From Hyphomicrobiales bacterium (GTDB lineage Bacteria; Pseudomonadota; Alphaproteobacteria; Rhizobiales; Xanthobacteraceae), in the NCBI GenBank assembly GCA_021323775.1, contig JAJPKK010000326.1, positions 1 through 64,000 of the forward strand: DNA of 64,000 nt, in the 5' to 3' direction. Position 1 is the stretch's first letter. Each line of letters opens with the position of its first letter. The translations under genes and the position numbers were made by a program. Shown piece after piece: positions 9,614 to 19,137 of this stretch. The notes beneath the pieces are model-generated. The model searched no databases. It worked only from the letters and a program-made list of their open reading frames with translations, and was not told the DNA's origin.

Positions 9614-10420
9614 ATGCCAGTCTCAAAAATCAGGGTTCGCGACGGCGCGCAACTCGCCTATGAGGTGAAGGGCCGCGTGCAAGACGCGGCCCCGCTCGTG
9701 CTCATCCATTCGCTGGCCATGGACCACACGTTCTGGAATGCCGTAGCGCGGGCCTTGAGCGATGCGACGGCTGTCGTGACGTACGATTGCCGCGGCCACG
9801 GCCAATCGGACAAGCCCGAGGGCCCCTATCGGGTGGAACAATTTGCCGACGACCTGGCCGATCTTCTGGATCATCTCGGATGGCGCTCGGCGATCGTGGC
9901 CGGCGCCTCCATGGGTGGTTGCGTCGCGCTGGCCTTTGCGGCTGCCTACCCGGCGCGCGCCGCGGCGCTCGGCCTGTTCGACACCACCGCCTGTTACAAT
10001 GCGCCCGACAAGTGGGAAGAGCGCGCCGCCATGGCCGAGGCCAGGGGCCTCGAAGCCATGCTGGAGTTCCAGACCACGCGCTGGTTCACCGATGCTTTCC
10101 GGGCCAGTCGCAAGGATGTGCTCGACGCGGCCATAGCGGTGTTTCTCGCCAACCCGGCGCGGTGCTATGCGCAGACCTGCCGGATGCTCGGCGCCTGCAA
10201 TCTCACTGATGTGCTCCAGCGATTGAAGATGCCGGTCCGCATCGTCGTAGGAGAGGAAGACTATGCGACGCCCATTGCCATGTCGGAGGCGCTGCATCGC
10301 GGCATCGCAGGCTCGACTCTGACCGTGATTCCGAATGCCCGGCACCTCACCCCGCTCGAATGTCCGGAGCGGATTGTAGCCGAACTGCAAAAGCTCGTCG
10401 AAATGGCGCCAGCACAATGA
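9614..10420 (+). CDS. Alpha/beta hydrolase, 3-oxoadipate enol-lactonase-like (second copy)
   Basis: YDCRGHGQSDKPEGPY, AGASMGGCVALAFA, NARHLTPLECP; overlaps coxG by ATGA. Confidence 0.85.
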   Translation: MPVSKIRVRDGAQLAYEVKGRVQDAAPLVLIHSLAMDHTFWNAVARALSDATAVVTYDCRGHGQSDKPEGPYRVEQFADDLADLLDHLGWRSAIVAGASMGGCVALAFAAAYPARAAALGLFDTTACYNAPDKWEERAAMAEARGLEAMLEFQTTRWFTDAFRASRKDVLDAAIAVFLANPARCYAQTCRMLGACNLTDVLQRLKMPVRIVVGEEDYATPIAMSEALHRGIAGSTLTVIPNARHLTPLECPERIVAELQKLVEMAPAQ

Positions 10421-11079
10421 TCGTCACTGGTGAAATCACCCTTCCGGCGCCCCGCGACATTGTGTTCAGCGTGCTCCGGGACGCGCCGTTCTTCGCCTCC
10501 TGCGTGGAGGGCGTGCGCGATCTCAAGGAGATTGACGCCACCCATTACGATGCCGTGCTACAGACCAAGGTCGCGTACGTGAACTTCACCTTCAAGGTGA
10601 GCGTGGAGGTCACACGGCTGTCGCCGCCAGATCGCATCGAAGCGAAAATAGAGGGCACGCCGCTCGGCATTGTCGGCCGCTTCACTGCGGTATCCACCAC
10701 CGACCTCATCGAGGCTGGCAGCGAGACGCTGGTCAAATACGCGATCGACGCCAACCTCACCGGCAAACTCGGCAGCATGGGCCAGCCGGTGGTCAAGGCC
10801 AAGGCCAAGGAGATGGAACGGAAATTCGCCGAGAAGATGCGCGCGGCCTTTGCGGAACAGCCCTTATTTGCTCCCTCCCCCCTTGTGGGGGAGGGTCGGG
10901 GTGGGGGGTCGGGCGTATTGCCTCCGAGAGTGGCCGCTGGCACGACCCCCACCCTCGACCCCTCCCCGGCCGAACCTCGCTATAGCGAGGGTTCGGCCCC
11001 TCAGCAAAGTGACCGAAGTCGGCAACAGCCGACTTCGACTGGGGGAAGGGAGAAGAATGGCTCCGGAGCCGCCTCATGA
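10417..11079 (+). CDS. coxG: CoxG/SRPBCC family protein (CO dehydrogenase subunit G-like)
   Basis: GEITLPAPRDIVFSVLRDAPFFASCVEGVRDLKEID...YAIDANLTGKLGSMGQPVVKAKAKEMERKFAEKM; low-complexity tail. Confidence 0.85.
   Translation: MIVTGEITLPAPRDIVFSVLRDAPFFASCVEGVRDLKEIDATHYDAVLQTKVAYVNFTFKVSVEVTRLSPPDRIEAKIEGTPLGIVGRFTAVSTTDLIEAGSETLVKYAIDANLTGKLGSMGQPVVKAKAKEMERKFAEKMRAAFAEQPLFAPSPLVGEGRGGGSGVLPPRVAAGTTPTLDPSPAEPRYSEGSAPQQSDRSRQQPTSTGGREKNGSGAAS
10871..10912. repeat. Palindromic C/G-rich element within the coxG 3' end
   Basis: CCCTCCCCCCTTGTGGGGGAGGGTCGGGGTGGGGGG, translated as SPLVGEGRGGG. Confidence 0.7.
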
Positions 11080-11999
11080 CGCCGTTCGAGCTTGCCGAAC
11101 CCTTAACCGTCGCGGATGCGCTGCGCTTCCTCGATCCGGACGACAGCACGGTGCGGCCGCTCGGCGGCGGAACCGCGCTGATGCTGATGATGAAGGCCGG
11201 CGTGTTTCGGCCGACCCGGCTGGTCAGCCTGCGCAGGATCGCCTCCCTGTCGCGCATCACGGCGCTGCCGGATGGCGGCCTCGTCATCGGCGCATTGACG
11301 CCGCTTTCTGACGTCGAACACTCGACCGAGGTCGCGCGCCGCGCCGGCGTAATCGTGCGCACCATGCGGCGGCTTTCCAACGTGCGCGTGCGCAACGTGG
11401 CGACCATAGGCGGCTGCCTTGCGCACGGCGACCCGCACATGGACCTGCCGCCGGTCCTCATGGCGCTCGACGCGAGCATTGCTGTGGCTGGTCGCACCGG
11501 CAAGCGCACGCTCAAGGTGGAAAACCTCTTTGCCGGCTATTACGAGACCGTGCTCAAGCGCGACGAGATTATCACGGAGCTGCACATTCCGGCGCAGGGT
11601 GGGCGCCGCGCGGCCTATCTCAAATGCACCACCGGGTCTGCCGATGACTGGCCGGCGCTCGGCGTCGCCGTGTCGTTCGAGGCGGAGGGCAGCGCGATAA
11701 GCGCGCCGCGCGTCGTGGTCAGCGCCGCGACCGAGAAAGCGACCCGCCTCAATGGCGCCGAAGCGGTGCTGTCCGGCGCCACGATCGATGACGCCCTGTT
11801 GGCGCGCGCGGGCGACGCTGCGGCCGACGAGGCCGAGACCATATCTGATGTGCGCGGCTCGGCGCCTTACAAGCGCGAGCTGTTGCGGGTTTATGTGCGC
11901 CGCGCCGTGCGTCAGGCGTTTGAAGCAGAGCGCCCCCTTTCTTCCCCTCCCCCGCTTGCTCGCGAAGGTAGGGAAGGGGCGCAGGGAGGAGCGCACTAA
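11076..11999 (+). CDS. Xanthine dehydrogenase family FAD-binding subunit M
   Basis: RPLGGGTALMLMMKAG, NVRVRNVATIGGCLAHGDPHMDLPPVL; ATGA overlap with coxG. Confidence 0.9.
   Translation: MTPFELAEPLTVADALRFLDPDDSTVRPLGGGTALMLMMKAGVFRPTRLVSLRRIASLSRITALPDGGLVIGALTPLSDVEHSTEVARRAGVIVRTMRRLSNVRVRNVATIGGCLAHGDPHMDLPPVLMALDASIAVAGRTGKRTLKVENLFAGYYETVLKRDEIITELHIPAQGGRRAAYLKCTTGSADDWPALGVAVSFEAEGSAISAPRVVVSAATEKATRLNGAEAVLSGATIDDALLARAGDAAADEAETISDVRGSAPYKRELLRVYVRRAVRQAFEAERPLSSPPPLAREGREGAQGGAH
11941..11985. repeat. Palindrome-like C/G-rich element inside the 3' end of subunit M
   Basis: CTTCCCCTCCCCCGCTTGCTCGCGAAGGTAGGGAAGGGGC, translated as SSPPPLAREGREG. Confidence 0.6.
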
Positions 12000-14339
12000 A
12001 TGCCGAGCGCAACTATGAATCCCACGCCCTCTCCTCCCGCGCTTGCAGCGGAGGGCAGGGTGGCGACGGGACCCCAAGTCGGCCGCAGCCTGCCTCGGCT
12101 CGAAGCACGCGAAAAGGTCACCGGCCGAGCCGAATACACTCACAACCTGCGCCTGCCCGGGATGCTGTACGGCAAGGTGGTCCGCTCGACCATCGCCCAT
12201 GGCCGCATCAGGTCGATCGACGCCAGCGCCGCCAAGGCTGTGCCGGGAGTCTATCAGGTCGTCGCCGGGGAGGACGTGATCAAGGTCATTCCCCACCCTT
12301 ATTACGGGCCGGCCTTCCATGACCAGCCGATCCTCGCCATCGGCAAAGTGCACTATGTGGGCGAGCCGATTGCGGTGGTGCTGGCGGAAGACCCCCATGT
12401 CGCTGAGACCGCGGCCACCCTCGTTGTCGCCGAATACGAAGAGCTGCCGGCCGTGTACGACGAGTTGGAAGCCGCGCAGAACAGGGTTCTGGTGCATGAT
12501 GAGCTCAAGCCCGCCGGCACCTTCGCGGACCTCAAACATCTCAAGGGCGTCAGGGGCACCAATATCGCGCTCGACTATCAATTGCGCAAAGGCGATGTCG
12601 AAAAGGCGTTCGCCGAAGCCGCCCATGTATTCGAGCACGAGTTTCGCACCCAGAAGGTGCTGCATCTCGCCTTCGAGCCGTTCGTCTCGATCGCCGACTA
12701 CAAGGGCGATCGGCTCACGCTCTACACCGCCTCGCAGGGCCCCTCCTTCGTGCGCATAGAGATCGCCCGGCTGCTCGGCTGGCCCGAGAACCGCGTGCGC
12801 GTCAAGGTGCCGTTTCTGGGCGGCGGCTATGGCGGCAAGCTCTATATCAAACTCGAGGCGCTGGTGACGGCGCTGTCGATGATCGCCAAGCGTCCCGTCA
12901 AGGTCTCCCTGCCGATGGAGGAGGTGTTCTACACCATCACCCGCCACCCGATGACGTTCCGCATCAAGAGCGGCGTCGATGAGCATGGCCGCATCACGGC
13001 GCGGCGCTGCGAAGTGTTCTGGAACGGCGGCGCCTATGCGGATATCGGCCCGCGCGTGGCGCAGAAGTCGGGATTCACGGCTTCGGGGCCCTACGACATC
13101 GAAAACGTGTCGATCGATTCCTATGCGCTCTACACCAACCAGCCGCCGGCGGGCGCACTGCGCGGCTTCGGGGTGCCGCAACTGGTCTGGGCCTATGAAT
13201 CTCACACCGACATGATGGCGCGCGCCCTCAGGATCGATCCGCTGGAATTCCGCCGCCGCAATATCACGCGCGAGGGCGGCCGGCACGCCACCGGCACGCC
13301 GCTCGAAGATGCCGCGGTCGAGAAGGTGCTGGAGCATGTTGCGGCGCGGATGAACTGGTCAAAGCCGTTCGACCGCGGCACCGGCGCAGTCCGCCGCGGC
13401 CGCGGACTTGCCATTGCGATCAAGGCCGTGATCTCGCCTACCACGTCGGTCGCGATCGTGAACGTCAACGCTGACGGCAGCACCACGCTTTATTGCGGAA
13501 CCGTCGACATGGGTCAGGGCTCCGACACTGCGATGGCGCAGATCGTGGGCGAAATTCTCAACATTCCGGCCGAATCTGTAAACGTGGTGCCTCGCGACAC
13601 CGATGTGACGCCGTACGACATGGGGACGCTCGGATCGCGGTCGCTCTTCCACATGGGACACGCCGTGAAGCGCGCCGCCGAAGAGGCGCGCGACAAGATC
13701 GCGTCGCTCGCTCGCGAGCTGGGGCTGCCGAAAGGCAGCAACTATTCGGTCGCCGACCTGTTCCAGAAAAAGTACGGCATGCAGGCCGGCAACATTGTCG
13801 GCGCTGGCGTCTACAAACCGGACTACGTTCCGCCGCAGCCGGGCACTGGGCTGACGCCCAATGTTACGCCGTTCTGGATGGTGTCGGGCGTGGGCGCAGA
13901 GGTCGAGGTGGACACCGAGACCGGCCATGTGCGCGTCACGCGGCTGCTCAACGTCTGCGACATCGGCCGTCCGATCAACCCGAAGATCTGTGAGTCGCAG
14001 ATTTCGGGCGCCGCTACGATGCAGCTCGGCTTCACTATGTTCGAGAAGATGCATTTCGACGGCGGGCAGGTCACCAACGCGTCGCTCGCGGACTACAAGA
14101 TCCCCGGCTTCCACGACTTGCCGGCGGCGTTCGAGAACGAGACCGTTGAGGCCTATCAGTCCAATGGACCGTTCGGCGGCAAGGGTGTGGGGGAGGTCGC
14201 AACCTTCTGTGTGTCGCCCGCCATCGGCAATGCGATCGACGATGCCGTCGGGGTGCGGCTCACGGAATTACCACTCAACCCGGAGGCCGTGCTGCGTGCG
14301 CTGCGCGCGAAAGAAAACCGGCCGCTCGAGGATGCGTGA
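12000..14339 (+). CDS. Xanthine dehydrogenase family molybdopterin-binding large subunit
   Basis: VPFLGGGYGGKLYIKLEAL, PPAGALRGFGVPQ, DMGQGSDTAMAQI, GKGVGEVA; no AYXCSFR form I CODH motif. Confidence 0.9.
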   Translation: MPSATMNPTPSPPALAAEGRVATGPQVGRSLPRLEAREKVTGRAEYTHNLRLPGMLYGKVVRSTIAHGRIRSIDASAAKAVPGVYQVVAGEDVIKVIPHPYYGPAFHDQPILAIGKVHYVGEPIAVVLAEDPHVAETAATLVVAEYEELPAVYDELEAAQNRVLVHDELKPAGTFADLKHLKGVRGTNIALDYQLRKGDVEKAFAEAAHVFEHEFRTQKVLHLAFEPFVSIADYKGDRLTLYTASQGPSFVRIEIARLLGWPENRVRVKVPFLGGGYGGKLYIKLEALVTALSMIAKRPVKVSLPMEEVFYTITRHPMTFRIKSGVDEHGRITARRCEVFWNGGAYADIGPRVAQKSGFTASGPYDIENVSIDSYALYTNQPPAGALRGFGVPQLVWAYESHTDMMARALRIDPLEFRRRNITREGGRHATGTPLEDAAVEKVLEHVAARMNWSKPFDRGTGAVRRGRGLAIAIKAVISPTTSVAIVNVNADGSTTLYCGTVDMGQGSDTAMAQIVGEILNIPAESVNVVPRDTDVTPYDMGTLGSRSLFHMGHAVKRAAEEARDKIASLARELGLPKGSNYSVADLFQKKYGMQAGNIVGAGVYKPDYVPPQPGTGLTPNVTPFWMVSGVGAEVEVDTETGHVRVTRLLNVCDIGRPINPKICESQISGAATMQLGFTMFEKMHFDGGQVTNASLADYKIPGFHDLPAAFENETVEAYQSNGPFGGKGVGEVATFCVSPAIGNAIDDAVGVRLTELPLNPEAVLRALRAKENRPLEDA

Positions 14340-14827
14340 TGACCGCCCTTCGCACCATTTCCTTCACGCTCAATGGCAAACAGGTGTCGGCGCAGATCGC
14401 GCCGCATCACAGCCTGCTCGAAGTCGTGCGCAACGATTTCAGCCTCTATGGCGCGCGCGAGAGCTGCGGCCAGGGTTTGTGCGGCTGCTGCACCCTGATC
14501 GTCGACGGCCGCGCTGTCTCAGGGTGCCTCTACCTCGCAGCCTTTGCGGACGGCGCCGCGGTCGAAACGATCGAAAGCCTTGACCGCGATAATGTGCTCG
14601 ATCCTGTCCAGGAGGCGTTCATTGAGGAAGGCGCGTTCCAGTGCGGCTTCTGTACGCCCGGCTTCGTGCTGATGGTCAAGCAGCTGCTCGACGAACATCC
14701 GGACCCCGACGACGACCGCATCCGCGACTACCTGTCGGGCAACCTCTGCCGCTGCGGCGCCTATCCGGAAATCCTCCGGGCGGTGAAGTCGGCGGCCCGC
14801 AAGCGTCGAGCCAGCAAGGCCGCTTGA
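14339..14827 (+). CDS. [2Fe-2S]-binding small subunit of the molybdenum hydroxylase
   Basis: GARESCGQGLCGCCTLIVDG and CGFCTPGF...CRCGAYPEI. Confidence 0.93.
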   Translation: MTALRTISFTLNGKQVSAQIAPHHSLLEVVRNDFSLYGARESCGQGLCGCCTLIVDGRAVSGCLYLAAFADGAAVETIESLDRDNVLDPVQEAFIEEGAFQCGFCTPGFVLMVKQLLDEHPDPDDDRIRDYLSGNLCRCGAYPEILRAVKSAARKRRASKAA

Positions 14828-14882
14828 GCCGCCGCGCATGCCGGTGCATTTATCGGGCTTGCCGGATTCAGGGGGATTTCGC

Positions 14883-15578
14883 ATGTCGTCGCTGCAGGCC
14901 GAGCAGGCAGAAGCCGAGCCCCGCTACGAGTTTTCCAACAGTTGGTTCTCGGGCAACATCCCGCTGTTCGCCCGGTTCCTTGCCGGTTTGAAGGACCGGC
15001 CCTGTCGCCTGCTTGAGATCGGGTCGTACGAAGGCCGCTCGGCAACCTGGCTGATTGACCACATCGCGACCCATCCGTCAGCGGTTATCGATGCGGTTGA
15101 CGCCCGCGAACATCCAAGGCTGCGGCGCAATCTCGCGGCGACCGGCCATCCCGATAAGGTGACATTCCATCTTGGGCAGTCGGCCGTTGTCTTACGCACG
15201 CTGCCGCTCGACAGCTATGACTTCGCCTATATCGACGGATGCCATTGGACCGTGAACGTGCTGGAAGACGCGGTACATGCGTTCCGGCTTCTCAAAGCCG
15301 GAGGCATCATGGCCTTCGACGACTATACGTGGGATGACCCCTCAGAGAACCAGGAAGGCCGGCCAAAGGAGGCCGTGGACGCGTTCCTGTTCATCTACAG
15401 GGATCAGATTGAGCTTCTTCACCGCGGCGATCAGGTTTGGATCAGAAAGAAGCTGCCGGGCGAGATCGTGCATCGAAAGCTGCCTCCGCTAAAGGGGCCC
15501 CAGTGGTTGCGTCATCCGCGAAAGCAATTCGTTGCGTTTGCGCATAGCCTGATGAGACGCTTGCAGCTGGATGTTTGA
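14883..15578 (+). CDS. Class I SAM-dependent methyltransferase
   Basis: LLEIGSYEGRSATWL motif I, YDFAYIDGCH, LKAGGIMAFDDY. Confidence 0.75.
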   Translation: MSSLQAEQAEAEPRYEFSNSWFSGNIPLFARFLAGLKDRPCRLLEIGSYEGRSATWLIDHIATHPSAVIDAVDAREHPRLRRNLAATGHPDKVTFHLGQSAVVLRTLPLDSYDFAYIDGCHWTVNVLEDAVHAFRLLKAGGIMAFDDYTWDDPSENQEGRPKEAVDAFLFIYRDQIELLHRGDQVWIRKKLPGEIVHRKLPPLKGPQWLRHPRKQFVAFAHSLMRRLQLDV

Positions 15579-15598
15579 CGCGCCTCCGGACGGCACGC

Positions 15599-16213
15599 TC
15601 AAGAGTCCGTACCCTGCCCGGCTCGTTCCAGGCCGCGCTTGAGGAGCGTGAGTGCGTCCGGCGGCAGATCGAGCTTGCTCGCATGGGCGCGGCCGTCGGC
15701 CGACATCTTGTTCCAGGTCTGCGCGAGAATTCTGGCAAGCTTCGCTTCGTCGGTCTCGCGCACAAAATCCGTCAGGTAATACGTCAGGAAGACGATGCAG
15801 GCGACATCTTCTAGCATCTGCGCCTCGGGATCGCTGCGCAGGCGCTCCTTGCGCACGAGCGCGCCGACGCGGGCGGCCTCGTGCGGCTGATAGCCCGCAG
15901 TTGTCATGATTTCGCCTAATCGGCGCGCGTGGAATTCCTTGAGATCATTGCGCCATTTGAGATAGCCGGCGCGACCGGGCGGGTAGCCCGTGCGCGGTGA
16001 CGTCCACCGCTCGATGTGCTGCCCCCGCACCGCGATCCGCAACAGCTCCGACGCATTCGGGGCCAGTCTGGCAAGTGCATCGCTCATGCGTTGGCCATAG
16101 AGAAGTTCCGCCGGTACGGCGCGGCCGTCGATCTGTAGGACCTTCGGGTCGCGCGCATTCGCGTCGTCGATCGCCGCGATGACATCGTTGAAGCGCTTTT
16201 CAGTGCTGCTCAC
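15599..16213 (-). CDS. DUF4202 family protein
   Basis: FNDVIAAIDDANARDP...AELLYGQRMSDAL...RGQHIERWTSPRTGYPPGRAGYLKWRNDLKEFHA; GTG start at 16213. Confidence 0.8.
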   Translation of the reverse strand: MSSTEKRFNDVIAAIDDANARDPKVLQIDGRAVPAELLYGQRMSDALARLAPNASELLRIAVRGQHIERWTSPRTGYPPGRAGYLKWRNDLKEFHARRLGEIMTTAGYQPHEAARVGALVRKERLRSDPEAQMLEDVACIVFLTYYLTDFVRETDEAKLARILAQTWNKMSADGRAHASKLDLPPDALTLLKRGLERAGQGTDS

Positions 16214-16344
16214 GAGGTTCCCCACCGGGCAGGCTATTCGAGGTCCAGCACGCCCTCCTGCACTCCGCCTGCACGGTGCGGGTCGCATTAGCGCCACATG
16301 ATCCGGCGCGCCGAATTGCGCCCTACCCTTGGCCCGCGGCCGCG

Positions 16345-16884
16345 CTACCGCACCACGCCGGAAATGCAACATGGCTTGTGGTGCGGGGGCCTTACGCGGT
16401 CCTTCAAATAGCACCGCGCTTCAGGACCCACATAGCCGGGGCGGACATAGGTCCAGGCGCGGCACTGGGTCTCGGCGTCGCAGGCCGCCTTGCAGGTCTC
16501 GCCTGTCGCGCTGGGCGCGACCTCGATATTGCGATAATCGCCGCCAGTACGATCAATTGAAAACTCCCGCGTGCCGTGACGCGGCTCGATAACGCCGGCG
16601 CCGCGAACGCCGGACGCAGCGGCGCTGTCTTCCACCCGAGGCGGCACCTGGCTCTTGAGCCAGCACATCGCGGGACGATCGGCCGTTGGATAGCTGAAGC
16701 TCCAGGCTCGACAATGGCTGTCGCGATCGCATCGGCTCGCACAAACGGCGGGGTCCCCCGACCGCACCGAAAAGCTTGCGAAGTCGCCGCCACGGCGGTC
16801 GAACCCCACCTGCGCGCGGGATGCCGATGGCAGGCACAGGACAACCGCAACCGCCAACCTCAGCGCAATGGAAACCCGAATCAT
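16345..16884 (-). CDS. Secreted protein with two PAN/Apple-like domains
   Basis: Signal peptide; two FDRRGGDFASFSV..CASRCDRDSHCRAWSF / IDRTGGDYRNIEV..CKAACDAETQCRAWTY units. Confidence 0.8.
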   Translation of the reverse strand: MIRVSIALRLAVAVVLCLPSASRAQVGFDRRGGDFASFSVRSGDPAVCASRCDRDSHCRAWSFSYPTADRPAMCWLKSQVPPRVEDSAAASGVRGAGVIEPRHGTREFSIDRTGGDYRNIEVAPSATGETCKAACDAETQCRAWTYVRPGYVGPEARCYLKDRVRPPHHKPCCISGVVR

Positions 16885-17200
16885 CCAACGCCTGTGCCGT
16901 GTCCGGGGCTAGCTCGCACCCCACCGCAAGGTAGGCGGATGTTAGAGAATTACCTTCGATCACGCGAGAGGTCTCTTGGCAAGAGCCTCCGCCGCGATTT
17001 GACGCGCCTTGAGACCGCAAGCGTCCAGCCCGCTCCTTCGAAACAAAGTGGGCGGCACGCCCGCGGACTTAAGGGTTGGCGGCCGGTTGACCGCCTCCGC
17101 GACGGGGTTCGCGCCGCTCAAATCGTTTGCATATCGTAGAGGGCTGACTTTCCCTGGTTCCCGCATCGCCGAGCGGCGCGCGGTCGGCCGAACAACATGC

Positions 17201-19054
17201 ATGGAGTTCGCGATGGATCACTCTCACGGCGGCGGCTTGTTGGTGTTGCCCCTGCTGCTGCTCGCAGTCGCAGTGATCAGCGTGCCGCTGGGGCGGCTGC
17301 TGCGGCTCTCTCCAATCGTCGCCTATCTTGCGGCCGGAGTCGTGGTCGGCCCATTCGGGCTCGCGCTCGTGCGGGAACGCGAGACGATCGTCGCGGTATC
17401 CGAACTGGGCGTCGTGCTGCTTCTGTTTCTGATCGGGTTGGAGCTTGAATTCTCGCGATTGCTGGCGCTGCGCCGCGCCATTTTCGGGCTTGGCGCCGCG
17501 CAGCTTGCGCTGACGGCTGCGGTGCTGGGCGGCCTCGCTTTCGCGCTGGGCCTGACCGGCTGGCGCGGCGCCGTTATCGCCGGTCTTGCCCTCGCCATGT
17601 CGGCAACGGCGATCGCGCTGAAGATTTTGGAGGAGCGCGGCCAGTTGCAGCAGGCCTATGGCCAGCGCGCCTTCGCGATATTGCTGTTCCAGGATATGTC
17701 GGTCGTGCCGATTCTGGCCCTGCTGCCGCTGCTTGCGCCGGGAGCGGATAGTCCTGTCACGGATTTTCCTGGAACCGCGATTGCGGTTGGCCGCATTGGC
17801 GCCGCTATCGCCGCAGTGGTTATCGCGGGACGCTATCTGCTCAATCCTTTTCTGGCCCTGTTGGCCGGGACGGGGGCCCGCGAAGTGATGACGGCAGCCG
17901 CCCTGTTGGTGGTGCTCGGGGCTGCGGCGCTCATGCAGTTTGCCGGCATGTCGATGGCGCTCGGCGCGTTTCTCGCCGGGGTGCTGCTCGCCGGATCGAA
18001 CTATCGCCACGAGCTTGAGGCCGACCTCGAGCCGTTCCGCGGGCTGTTGCTGGCGCTGTTCTTCATGAGCGTCGGCATGTCCATCGACATGCAGGTCGTT
18101 GCAGCGAACGTTGTTCTGATCGCTGCTGCCGCCACCGTTATCACGATCCTCAAGGCCGGCATCGTGGCGCTGCTGTTTCGCGCCACCTGTCCGAATCCAG
18201 GCGATGCCCTGCGCGCCGGCTCGGTGCTTACCGGAGCCGGCGAGTTTGCCTATGTGCTGATCCCGTTCGGCGTTACGCTCGGCGTCATGGGGATGCGCGA
18301 GGCAAGCCTCTTCTCTGCGATCGCGGCCGTCACGATGCTGATGGGGCCGCCCGTGGCGTCCCTCAGCGACAAAGCACTCGCCCGCATTGGACGTGAGGGC
18401 CCGCCCGAGCCGGAAGATCTCGAAGGCGTGAGGGGCGCGGCGCTCGTCATCGGCTTCGGGCGCTTCGGCCAGCTCGTGTCGCAATGCCTGCTCGCCGAGG
18501 CCGTCGACGTCGTCACCATCGACAACGATCCCGAGATGATCGCGAATGCCGGCCGGTTCGGCTTCAAGGTCTATTATGGCGACGGCGCCCGTCTCGACGT
18601 GCTGCGCGCCGCCATCAGGACGGAGGTGCGGCTCGTCGCCGTTTGCGTTGACAGGCGCGAGGCGGCCGACCGTATTGTCGATCTGGTGCGCGCGGAATTC
18701 CCAGGCCTCAAGCTCTATGTCCGTTCTTACGACCGCCGGCACACGCTCGAGCTGCTCGCCAGGGGCGTCGATTTCGAGATGCGGGAGACCTTCGAATCGG
18801 CAGTCGAGTTTGGACGCGCGGTGCTTGAGGGGCTTGGGCTCGCCCACGAGCGCGCGGTCGAAGTCGCGGACTATGTCCGCGAGCGCGACCTTGAACGCCT
18901 CGCCCTTCAGCAGGTCGAAGGCCTCGCGGCCGGCCGCGACCTCGTGTGGAGGCAGCGCGTGCAGCCAGAACCGCTCAGCGAACCGCTGCGCAAATCCGAG
19001 GCTCTCAATCCGGAGGCGGCCGAACTGGTAAGAAAGGAGACGGCGTCATCGTAG
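17201..19054 (+). CDS. CPA2 monovalent cation:proton antiporter with TrkA-N domain (KefB/C-like)
   Basis: Multiple TM segments (LGVVLLLFLIGLELEF, AMSATAIALKIL) followed by GFGRFGQLVSQCLLAEAVDVVTIDND Rossmann motif. Confidence 0.9.
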   Translation: MEFAMDHSHGGGLLVLPLLLLAVAVISVPLGRLLRLSPIVAYLAAGVVVGPFGLALVRERETIVAVSELGVVLLLFLIGLELEFSRLLALRRAIFGLGAAQLALTAAVLGGLAFALGLTGWRGAVIAGLALAMSATAIALKILEERGQLQQAYGQRAFAILLFQDMSVVPILALLPLLAPGADSPVTDFPGTAIAVGRIGAAIAAVVIAGRYLLNPFLALLAGTGAREVMTAAALLVVLGAAALMQFAGMSMALGAFLAGVLLAGSNYRHELEADLEPFRGLLLALFFMSVGMSIDMQVVAANVVLIAAAATVITILKAGIVALLFRATCPNPGDALRAGSVLTGAGEFAYVLIPFGVTLGVMGMREASLFSAIAAVTMLMGPPVASLSDKALARIGREGPPEPEDLEGVRGAALVIGFGRFGQLVSQCLLAEAVDVVTIDNDPEMIANAGRFGFKVYYGDGARLDVLRAAIRTEVRLVAVCVDRREAADRIVDLVRAEFPGLKLYVRSYDRRHTLELLARGVDFEMRETFESAVEFGRAVLEGLGLAHERAVEVADYVRERDLERLALQQVEGLAAGRDLVWRQRVQPEPLSEPLRKSEALNPEAAELVRKETASS

Positions 19055-19137
19055 CGCGGATCAGCCGAAGGCCTAATCCGCCGCGCCGGCGGACTACGCT
19101 TCGCTATTCCGCCCTACGAAAAGGGGCTCGTTGGCTA

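Noticed and set aside
11103-13337. 744-aa minus-strand ORF opposite the Mo-hydroxylase genes
   Set aside because: Antisense shadow of strongly supported coding genes in high-GC DNA; His/Arg-rich composition and no recognisable domain.
17069-18847. 592-aa minus-strand ORF opposite the CPA2 antiporter
   Set aside because: Shadow ORF, Gln/His/Arg-rich, no domain.
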